This document shows positions 1 to 5,431 of a stretch of 5,682 nucleotides of DNA, one piece after another. The stretch covers positions 1-5,682 of the forward strand of contig JALXFQ010000222.1 of the NCBI GenBank assembly GCA_027067235.1. The letters are read 5' to 3'. Each line of letters opens with the position of its first letter. Positions within the stretch are counted from its first letter, which is position 1. The stretch is from Gammaproteobacteria bacterium (GTDB lineage Bacteria; Pseudomonadota; Gammaproteobacteria; QOAV01). Both the position numbers and the translations under genes were made by a program. Below the pieces are notes generated by a model. The model saw nothing but the letters and a program-made list of their open reading frames with translations. It searched no databases and was not told the origin of the DNA.

Positions 1-2
1 GC

Positions 3-470
3 GAGCGGCTGGTGCGGGTGCAGGAAAATCTTGAACGACTGGGCTATTCCGCCAGCCTGATCGAAGGCGACGCCACGCAGCCCGACAACTGGTGGGACGG
101 CGAACCGTACCAGCGTATCCTGCTCGATGCGCCCTGTTCAGGAACGGGCGTGATCCGCCGCCACCCGGACATCAGGCTGCACCGCAAGCCGGCGGACATT
201 GCCGCGCTGGCAAACTTGCAGGCGGACATGCTCAGCTCACTCTGGAAGCTGCTGGCTCCAGGCGGTAAGCTACTGTACTGCACCTGCTCGGTACTGCAGC
301 AAGAGAACGAAACCCGGCTGTCGCAATTTGCCGCAGCCACCACCGACGCCAGACCGGTATCGCTGGCTGCGTCTTATGCCAGCAGCAGCGGCTGTGGCTG
401 GCAGGTGATGACGGGCACTAATGGAATGGACGGTTTTTACTATGGATGTCTGCAAAAAATTTCGCTTTAG
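3..470 (+). CDS. rsmB: 16S rRNA (cytosine(967)-C5)-methyltransferase RsmB, C-terminal part (5' end outside window)
   Basis: This is the C-terminal 155 residues of a protein normally about 430 aa long; the left edge of the window cuts it. The family transfers a methyl group from SAM to C5 of cytosine 967 in 16S rRNA, in the cytoplasm. The visible part begins in the Rossmann-fold catalytic domain with a stretch resembling the family's R-V-x-E-N-L-x-R-L-G. Motif IV follows: DAPCSGTGVIRRHPDI, with its Cys codon at 135-137. Motif VI is LLYCTCSVLQQENE, and its TCS cysteine (codon 285-287) is the expected nucleophile; the motif IV cysteine is expected to help release the product. The IRRHPDI extension after PCSGTG separates RsmB from RsmF and other NOL1/NOP2/Sun proteins. 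The end, GMDGFYYGCLQK, matches the usual last strand with D-G-F-[FY]. Both catalytic cysteines are present, so the visible part looks intact. The next gene starts within its last 29 bases, which suggests translational coupling. Confidence 0.95.
   Translation, partial: ERLVRVQENLERLGYSASLIEGDATQPDNWWDGEPYQRILLDAPCSGTGVIRRHPDIRLHRKPADIAALANLQADMLSSLWKLLAPGGKLLYCTCSVLQQENETRLSQFAAATTDARPVSLAASYASSSGCGWQVMTGTNGMDGFYYGCLQKISL
428..433 (+). promoter_or_regulatory. Ribosome binding site deciding the DUF4390 gene start
   Basis: GGACGG lies 8 bases before the ATG at 442 and inside the rsmB coding end. It supports 442 over the in-frame ATG at 421, which has no well-spaced purine-rich motif. The ATG at 421 would add only seven residues, MEWTVFT. 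Confidence 0.4.
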
Positions 471-1020
471 TTTTGTTGTCGCCATCTGCGGGCTGCTGGT
501 GAGCGGCAGTCTGCAGGCGCGCGAAATCGCCATACGGTCTATCGCGGCAACCATCGAGCCCGGCAAGCCGGCGGTCGTTCATCTGCACGGTGAAACGGCT
601 CTCGAGCTGCCCGGCAAGGTGGAAACGGCGCTGGACAACGGTATTACGCTGGACTTCGAATACGAGGTCATACTGAAGCGCCCGCGCCGGTTTATCTGGG
701 ATCCGGCGCGTTTTCGCTGGCTGTATCGCCGTCAGTTGAGCTTCTTCGCCCTTTCCTCGAAATATGTGGTCAACACCGGCCAGGACAATTCGGCCATGGT
801 TTTTGCCAACCTGCATGCGGCGCTGCAATATCTGAACCGGCTGGACACCATCCGCCTGGCGCTGCCGGAAGATACGCCCGATGTCAACGATCACCACTAT
901 ATCGAATTCCAGATGCGGCTGGATATCGAATCGCTGCCCCTGCCCATGCGGCCGCTGGCTTACATTTCGTCCAGCTGGCGCTTGAGCACGGACTGGGTTG
1001 AAGTCCCGCTGTCAAAATGA
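442..1020 (+). CDS. Exported DUF4390 domain protein of unknown function
   Basis: The predicted protein has 192 aa. It starts with a Sec signal peptide: a basic n-region (KKFR), a hydrophobic core (FVVAICGLLVSG) and probable cleavage after SLQA near residue 26, so the mature protein should be periplasmic. There is no lipobox (Cys16 is preceded by V-A-I) and no later membrane helix. The mature part is predicted to be mostly beta-strand. It contains an L-D-N-G-I-x-L-x-F segment, then an R-P-R-R-F-x-W-D stretch and an RRQLSFFALSSKYVV block, which I recognise as DUF4390. The C-terminal half has LPLPMRPLAYISSSW, also typical. The gene overlaps the end of rsmB by 29 bases and precedes ntrY. From memory this order is common in beta- and gammaproteobacteria, so a role tied to the NtrY sensor in the envelope is a reasonable inference, but no function is established. 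An ATG at 421 is an alternative start. Family assignment is fairly secure; function is unknown. Confidence 0.85.
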   Translation: MDVCKKFRFSFVVAICGLLVSGSLQAREIAIRSIAATIEPGKPAVVHLHGETALELPGKVETALDNGITLDFEYEVILKRPRRFIWDPARFRWLYRRQLSFFALSSKYVVNTGQDNSAMVFANLHAALQYLNRLDTIRLALPEDTPDVNDHHYIEFQMRLDIESLPLPMRPLAYISSSWRLSTDWVEVPLSK

Positions 1021-1033
1021 ATCCCGGTCTTTC

Positions 1034-1037
1034 AGGG
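1034..1037 (+). promoter_or_regulatory. Ribosome binding site deciding the ntrY start
   Basis: AGGG sits 8 bases upstream of a GTG at 1046. It favours this GTG over the upstream in-frame TTG at 998, which lies inside the DUF4390 gene. The 16 residues from the TTG (MKSRCQNESRSFRVNS) do not resemble a domain. With the GTG the protein begins with a short basic segment (RRPRARP) directly before the first membrane helix, as expected for an inner-membrane kinase. Confidence 0.5.
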
Positions 1038-1045
1038 TCAATTCC

Positions 1046-3226
1046 GTGAGACGCCCGCGCGCACGGCCCCTGCTGGCCATCGCTTTATCCTCATTCCTGA
1101 TCATCAGCCTGTTCCTGCTGAGCCAGGCAACGCAGCAGTCTGACCGCTTCGGCAAATATTTTTCCATTTTGCTGGTGCTGGATCTGTTCGGCATCGCGCT
1201 GGTGCTGGTTGCGGTCATCTACAAGATCATCCAGCTGCTGAAAGAGCAGCGCAAATCGGTCATCGGCTCGGGCCTGACCCTGCGTCTGATCGGCGGCTTC
1301 ATGACCCTCGCCCTGCTGCCGCTGTCGGCGGTTTACTATGTTGCGGTGGAGTTCCTCAATGAAGGCATCGACAGCTGGTTTGACGTGCGCATCGAACAGG
1401 CGCTGAATGATTCCCTGCTGCTGGGGCGCACCTCGCTGGAAGCGACGCGCCTCGATATGGTTGATGATCTGCAGGCCGTCGCCAACGACATTCGCCGCAG
1501 CGATGACCCGTCATCTTTCACCAGTCTGGAATCACTACGGCAGCTATATGGCTTTCAAGACCTGACCCTTACATCGTCCAGTGGCCGCGTTATCGCATCC
1601 AGCAGCGACTCCCCGCTGACCCTGGTGCCGAACATTCCCGCGCAGTCCGCGCTGGGCAGTCTGCAGCCCGGTCAGGCCAAGGCCACGCTGGAGCCCACCA
1701 ACGACGGCTCGCTGCTGCTGAAAGGCTATATCGCCATCCCGACCAGCAAGCTGCCGCAACAGAACCTGGTGTTGTACGCCATCCGCGCACTGCCGCCACG
1801 CTACGCCAAGCTCGGCAAAAGCGTGCAGGAGGCGCTGGGAGAATACAAACGACTGCTGTATTTGCGAGCGCCGCTGAAAACGTCTTTCGTGCTAACCCTG
1901 TCGCTGGTGGCGCTGACCACGCTGCTGGTGGGCATCTGGGCGGCCATTATTTCTTCGCAAAAGCTGGCAGCACCGTTGCGGGAACTGGCCAAGGGCACCA
2001 GGGCGCTGGCCGCCGGCGACTTCGACCAGAGACTTTCCGGCGGAGGCGATGATGAGATGGGCGTGCTGGTCAATTCCTTCAACGACATGACCCGCCAGAT
2101 CCAGAATGCCCAGCAGCAGGTACAAAAGGCGCACCGGGAAACCGAGCAGCAGCGAACCTATCTGGAAACCGTGCTGGCCTATCTGTCCTCAGGCGTATTG
2201 TCGCTGGACCAGGACCTGGCCGTGCGTACTTTCAACGCCCGCGCCGCCCAGATACTGGGGATTGATCTGCAGCCCTATACCGGCAAGCCTGTGGTCTCCC
2301 TGAGTCAGGACCATCCCTTCCTCGAAACCCTTACCAGCTGCATGAAAAAGGCCGCCGAGCACAATATGGCGGAATGGTCTGGCGAAATCGAGTTATTCAA
2401 CACGCAGGGGCATCAATCCCTGCTCATGCGGCAAAGCCGTATTCCTGATACCGGCGACCAGTTCTCGGCCGGCTGGGTAATCGTTATCGATGATGTCACG
2501 GAACTGATTCAGGCGCAGAGAGATGCGGCCTGGGGCGAGGTCGCCCGGCGGCTTGCCCACGAGATCAAAAACCCGCTGACACCGATCCAGCTTTCTGCCG
2601 AGAGACTGCGGCGCAAATATATTGGCGAACTGGCGCCGCAGGATTCTGATGCCTTTGATCGCTCCACGCGCACCATCATTGATCAGGTGGAAGCCATGAA
2701 AACCATGGTCAATGCCTTTTCCGAATACGCCCGGCCCGCCCGTGTAACGCCGGAAAAATTTGACATCAACGAACTCATCAGAGATGTTGCCGCACTGTAT
2801 CATCCTGATTCCACCGACATGGAACTGCAATTGTCCGACAAACCCCTGTACGTTTTCGCTGATCGCGCCGCCATGCGCCAGGTCATCAACAACCTGTTCG
2901 CCAATGCGCTGGCCGCCACCGAGGACATGGATCACGGCCGGGTTCGGGTGTGTTCCGGCCTGGTCGATCATCTCGGATCCGATTTTGCCGAAGTGGTTAT
3001 CAGCGACAACGGGCCGGGGCTGAACGAAGCCGTCATCGACCGCATTTTTGAACCCTATGTCACCACAAAAGAGAAAGGCACCGGGCTGGGGCTGGCCATC
3101 GTGAAAAAAATCATTGAAGAGCATGGCGGCGCCGTTGTGGCGGAAAACAGCCGCGCCGCTGATGCGCCGGGCGCATCCATACGCTTTACTCTGCCGCTCT
3201 TTTCCGACGGGGATAACCGCTCATGA
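1046..3226 (+). CDS. ntrY: NtrY-family membrane sensor histidine kinase
   Basis: From the GTG the protein has 726 aa, normal for NtrY. It is an inner-membrane sensor that autophosphorylates on His and passes the phosphate to NtrX. Membrane helices lie at about residues 9-27, 38-61, 79-103 and 281-303. The extracytoplasmic sensor between helices 3 and 4 (about 104-280) has a PDC/Cache-like stretch, YGFQDLTLTSSSGRVIAS. A HAMP domain follows at about 304-357, with APLRELAKGTRALAAGDF near its start, then a Gln-rich coiled-coil linker (about 348-376) and a PAS domain (about 371-485). HisKA carries the H-box RRLAHEIKNPLTPIQ, with phosphoacceptor His505 (codon 2558-2560). The HATPase shows the N-box NNLFANALAAT (Asn620), the D-box SDNGPGL (Asp654), the F-box FEPYVTTKEKG and the G2 box GTGLGLAIV (about 678-686). 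All catalytic boxes are intact. The stop codon overlaps the ntrX start (ATGA), so the two are translationally coupled. Known NtrY proteins link to nitrogen metabolism, redox state and envelope properties; the signal here cannot be read from sequence. A TTG start at 998 is possible but less likely. Confidence 0.93.
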   Translation: MRRPRARPLLAIALSSFLIISLFLLSQATQQSDRFGKYFSILLVLDLFGIALVLVAVIYKIIQLLKEQRKSVIGSGLTLRLIGGFMTLALLPLSAVYYVAVEFLNEGIDSWFDVRIEQALNDSLLLGRTSLEATRLDMVDDLQAVANDIRRSDDPSSFTSLESLRQLYGFQDLTLTSSSGRVIASSSDSPLTLVPNIPAQSALGSLQPGQAKATLEPTNDGSLLLKGYIAIPTSKLPQQNLVLYAIRALPPRYAKLGKSVQEALGEYKRLLYLRAPLKTSFVLTLSLVALTTLLVGIWAAIISSQKLAAPLRELAKGTRALAAGDFDQRLSGGGDDEMGVLVNSFNDMTRQIQNAQQQVQKAHRETEQQRTYLETVLAYLSSGVLSLDQDLAVRTFNARAAQILGIDLQPYTGKPVVSLSQDHPFLETLTSCMKKAAEHNMAEWSGEIELFNTQGHQSLLMRQSRIPDTGDQFSAGWVIVIDDVTELIQAQRDAAWGEVARRLAHEIKNPLTPIQLSAERLRRKYIGELAPQDSDAFDRSTRTIIDQVEAMKTMVNAFSEYARPARVTPEKFDINELIRDVAALYHPDSTDMELQLSDKPLYVFADRAAMRQVINNLFANALAATEDMDHGRVRVCSGLVDHLGSDFAEVVISDNGPGLNEAVIDRIFEPYVTTKEKGTGLGLAIVKKIIEEHGGAVVAENSRAADAPGASIRFTLPLFSDGDNRS

Positions 3227-4614
3227 GTAAAACAGGAACCACCATACTGGTCGTTGACGACGAACCGGACATTCGCGATGTCGTCCGGGAAATCCTCGAG
3301 GACGAAGGCTACCGGGTCGTGGCGGCGGCCGACGCCGACAGCGCTGCACAACAGTTTGCCGAACAGGATTTCGATCTGGTATTGCTGGACATCTGGATGC
3401 CCGGCCAGGACGGCATCAGCCTACTGAAGCAGTGGTCAGATTCAGACGCCCTGACAGTCACCAAGGTCATCATGATGTCCGGGCATGGCAATATCGAAAC
3501 GGCGGTAACCGCGGTGCGCATGGGCGCCTATGATTTCATCGAAAAGCCGCTTTCCATCGACGCCCTGCTGCTGACGGTGGAACGCGCTGTCAACGATGTC
3601 AAACTGATTCGTGAAAACCTTGCCCTGAAAAAACGCCTGCACTCACCCGTGGAGCTGGTTGGCGACAGCCCGCCCATGCAGCAGTTACGCAAGCAGCTCG
3701 AGGCCCTGGCGGAAACCGACAGCTGGGCCCTGATCACTGGCGAGCCCGGCGCCGGCAAGCGGCTGGCCGCCCACTACCTGCACCGGCACAGCAGCCAGTC
3801 CGACGGCCCGCTGGTGGATCTGAACCTGGCCGCCGTGCCGGCAGAAAACGTGGCGGTTCAACTGTTTGGCTACGAACAGGACGGGGAAGTTTATCCGGGC
3901 AAGTTCGAACAGGCGGACAAGGGCATACTGCTGCTGAATGAAATTGGCGACATGGACGTAGACACCCAGACCAAGCTGCTGAATTCGCTGCTGGAAAAAC
4001 AGTTCCTGCGAGTGGGGGGGAAACAGTATGTGAGTGTTGACGTACGCGTGGTGGCCATCAGCAGCGAAGACATCGCCGAGCGTGTTACCCGCGGTGAGTT
4101 TCGCGAAGACCTGTACTATCGCCTCAACGTGATTCCCATACAGGTTCCGCCGTTACGGGATCACCGGCAGGACATACCCGCGCTGGCCGCCCATTTCATG
4201 CACGGCCTCAACCCCGCCGGCAGCCCGCGCCTGGATCAGGGCGCGCTGGCGGAGCTGGCGGCCTATTCCTGGCCGGGCAATGTGCGCGAACTGCAGAATA
4301 TGGTGCAACGCCTGATGGTTTTCTATGGCGAACAGGAAATATCCAGACAGGATGTGCAGGCGACCCTGGAAAAAAGGCCCTGCAAGAATGCCCCGCAGAG
4401 CGCGCCGGACAGCGCTATGTTCGATCAGCCCATACGCAATGCCCGCGACCAGTTCGAGAAATCCTACCTCGAATACCACATGCAACAGGCCGGCGGCAAT
4501 GTCAGCGAGGTAGCGCGCAAGGCGGGACTGGAGCGCACCCATCTGTACCGAAAGCTGAAATCCCTGAACATTGATCCGAAAACCGGCAAAACGCGCAAAC
4601 CGGCTACGGACTAG
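3223..4614 (+). CDS. ntrX: NtrX-family response regulator (receiver, AAA+, Fis-type HTH) with degenerate ATPase motifs
   Basis: The protein has 463 aa, the usual NtrX size. The receiver domain (about 8-120) has the acidic pocket VVDDEPD (Asp12, Asp13), phosphoacceptor Asp56 in LLDIWMP, Ser86 in MMSGHG and Lys108 in IEKPL, all intact. The AAA+ domain (about 144-375) has Walker A GEPGAGK (173-179, Lys179). The region after LFGYE, where NtrC-type activators carry GAFTGA, reads QDGEVYPGKFEQ (219-230) and lacks that loop. Walker B reads GILLLNEIGDM, with Asn239 (codon AAT, 3937-3939) where the family normally has Asp. The presumed arginine finger segment GEFREDLYYRLNV (291-303) and the sensor II region WPGNVRELQ are kept. 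A Fis-type helix-turn-helix occupies about 421-450 (GGNVSEVARKAGLERTHLYRKLK). It should bind DNA when phosphorylated by NtrY. Loss of GAFTGA fits what I know of NtrX proteins, some of which are thought to act without sigma54. The alternative label, a generic sigma54 activator, is less likely given the neighbouring ntrY. Confidence 0.92.
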   Translation: MSKTGTTILVVDDEPDIRDVVREILEDEGYRVVAAADADSAAQQFAEQDFDLVLLDIWMPGQDGISLLKQWSDSDALTVTKVIMMSGHGNIETAVTAVRMGAYDFIEKPLSIDALLLTVERAVNDVKLIRENLALKKRLHSPVELVGDSPPMQQLRKQLEALAETDSWALITGEPGAGKRLAAHYLHRHSSQSDGPLVDLNLAAVPAENVAVQLFGYEQDGEVYPGKFEQADKGILLLNEIGDMDVDTQTKLLNSLLEKQFLRVGGKQYVSVDVRVVAISSEDIAERVTRGEFREDLYYRLNVIPIQVPPLRDHRQDIPALAAHFMHGLNPAGSPRLDQGALAELAAYSWPGNVRELQNMVQRLMVFYGEQEISRQDVQATLEKRPCKNAPQSAPDSAMFDQPIRNARDQFEKSYLEYHMQQAGGNVSEVARKAGLERTHLYRKLKSLNIDPKTGKTRKPATD

Positions 4615-4617
4615 CTA

Positions 4618-5361
4618 TCAGCGAAAGACAAATTCCACATTGCCGGTCACCAGCGAGGTGTCGATGACCTCATATTTGGCATAATCCGCGCGCAGCCTCA
4701 GATTCCGGCCGATATTGGCACGGGCGCCACCGCCCCAGGTCAGGTCGGCGCCGTTGTCGCTTTCATCAACCAGATCAACCTGGCCCACGCGATAGCCGCC
4801 GATATGACCTTCAGCCCGGGCCGCGCCTTCAATGTCTGCCTGCCAGACAAACACGCCCGCCTTGGCATACAGGCTGAAAACATCACCCAGCGGCGCCGAC
4901 AGGATACCCACCAGCTCAACGCCGGTAACCGAACCGGCGACATTGGCTCGCGCCGTTATGCCGGCTCCCCGAGCCGAATACCCGGTACTGAAATCACCAT
5001 CCAGCGAACCCAGATCGACATACGCGCCTTCCAGCGCAAAATAGGAATTGAACTGGTAGCCGACATAGGCTTTCCAGGCATTGTCAGTGGCATCCACGTT
5101 GCAGTCTGTATTGGCTTCAAACTGTGCAAAAACCGGATCGAAAGACGGGTCATTGCCGGTCTGGTCACGCAACTCGTTTTGCACTGCATCCAGCGCCTGC
5201 TGGCAGGCGTCATCAACAATGGCGAAATCAGACTGGCCATAACCGCCGCCCACATAAAAACCCGAATAGCCGTCTTCCGCCGCGCAGACCGCAGCGGTTG
5301 CCAAGCCCAGGGCCGCCAGCGCGATTGCGCTGCAGCCTTTAGTGTTTCTTTGATTCAGCAT
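4618..5361 (-). CDS. OmpA-like outer-membrane beta-barrel protein (barrel only, no peptidoglycan-binding domain)
   Basis: The product has 247 aa. A Sec signal peptide with an Ala/Leu-rich core (SAIALAALGLATAAV) ends near CAAEDG, with cleavage around residues 27-28. The mature start GFYVGGGYGQSDF is a typical first strand of OmpA-type small barrels. AYVGYQFNSYFALEGAYVDLG (about 98-118) matches the G-Y-x-F-N-x-x-F-A-L-E family signature. Later amphipathic strands include LYAKAGVFVW, LTWGGGARANIG and LRLRADYAKYE. The protein ends in NVEFVFR, alternating like a last barrel strand but finishing in Arg rather than the common terminal Phe. About 150 residues of OmpA-like C-terminal domain are absent, so it is a stand-alone barrel, probably of eight strands. 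The first surface loop is long (about 48-93), with one Cys near each end (Cys53, Cys87). GAGAGAG lies 6 bases before the ATG, and a good promoter sits just upstream. It converges on ntrX with a 3-base gap. Substrate or ligand is unknown. Confidence 0.85.
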   Translation of the reverse strand: MLNQRNTKGCSAIALAALGLATAAVCAAEDGYSGFYVGGGYGQSDFAIVDDACQQALDAVQNELRDQTGNDPSFDPVFAQFEANTDCNVDATDNAWKAYVGYQFNSYFALEGAYVDLGSLDGDFSTGYSARGAGITARANVAGSVTGVELVGILSAPLGDVFSLYAKAGVFVWQADIEGAARAEGHIGGYRVGQVDLVDESDNGADLTWGGGARANIGRNLRLRADYAKYEVIDTSLVTGNVEFVFR

Positions 5362-5367
5362 TCTGTG

Positions 5368-5374
5368 CTCTCTC
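5368..5374 (-). promoter_or_regulatory. Ribosome binding site of the barrel protein gene
   Basis: On the minus strand GAGAGAG ends 6 bases before the ATG (complement of 5359-5361). No other in-frame ATG fits ahead of the signal peptide, so this supports the chosen start. Confidence 0.6.
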
Positions 5375-5394
5375 AGGAAAATTCATGGACAGCA

Positions 5395-5423
5395 TTTATA
5401 CACTTGATAACACTTTATAACAA
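5395..5423 (-). promoter_or_regulatory. Sigma70-type promoter of the barrel protein gene
   Basis: Reading the minus strand, TTGTTA (5423-5418) is a -35 element with 4 of 6 consensus bases. It is separated by exactly 17 bases from TATAAA (5400-5395), a -10 element with 5 of 6. The start of transcription would fall near 5388, giving a leader of about 27 bases that includes the ribosome binding site. The DNA upstream of -35 (about 5424-5460) is very AT-rich with short A and T tracts, as in an UP element. This stretch stands out sharply from the GC-rich DNA on both sides. The call rests on motif match and position only. Confidence 0.6.
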
Positions 5424-5431
5424 CATGTTAT
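5404..5431. repeat. Tandem 10-base near-repeat and overlapping inverted repeat at the porin promoter, possible operator
   Basis: On the plus strand TTGATAACAC (5404-5413) is followed directly by TTTATAACAA (5414-5423); 8 of 10 positions agree and the spacing is one helical turn. Overlapping it, ATAAC (5417-5421) and GTTAT (5427-5431) form an inverted repeat with a 5-base spacer, and the centre holds the 8-base palindrome AACATGTT (5422-5429). These cover the spacer and -35 element of the barrel gene promoter, where a repressor or other regulator could act. AT-rich DNA yields such repeats by chance, so the operator role is speculative. Confidence 0.3.

Noticed and set aside
442..522. DUF4390 protein as a lipoprotein because of Cys16 in the signal region
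   Set aside because: The residues before Cys16 (V-A-I) do not fit a lipobox, since a small residue is required at -1. A signal peptidase I site after SLQA fits better.
998..1045. TTG start for ntrY at 998, giving a 742-residue protein
   Set aside because: The added 16 residues overlap the DUF4390 gene and show no domain features. The GTG at 1046 has AGGG at good spacing and places a basic segment before the first membrane helix.
3103..3109. A-run in ntrY near the G2 box as a programmed frameshift site
   Set aside because: The reading frame continues through intact motifs to the ATGA overlap with ntrX, and no stimulatory structure or alternative-frame product makes sense.
2393..3124. Long minus-strand open frame opposite ntrY (243 codons)
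   Set aside because: It lies wholly inside the kinase catalytic region with intact HisKA and HATPase motifs. The translation resembles no family and is a shadow of GC-rich codon usage.
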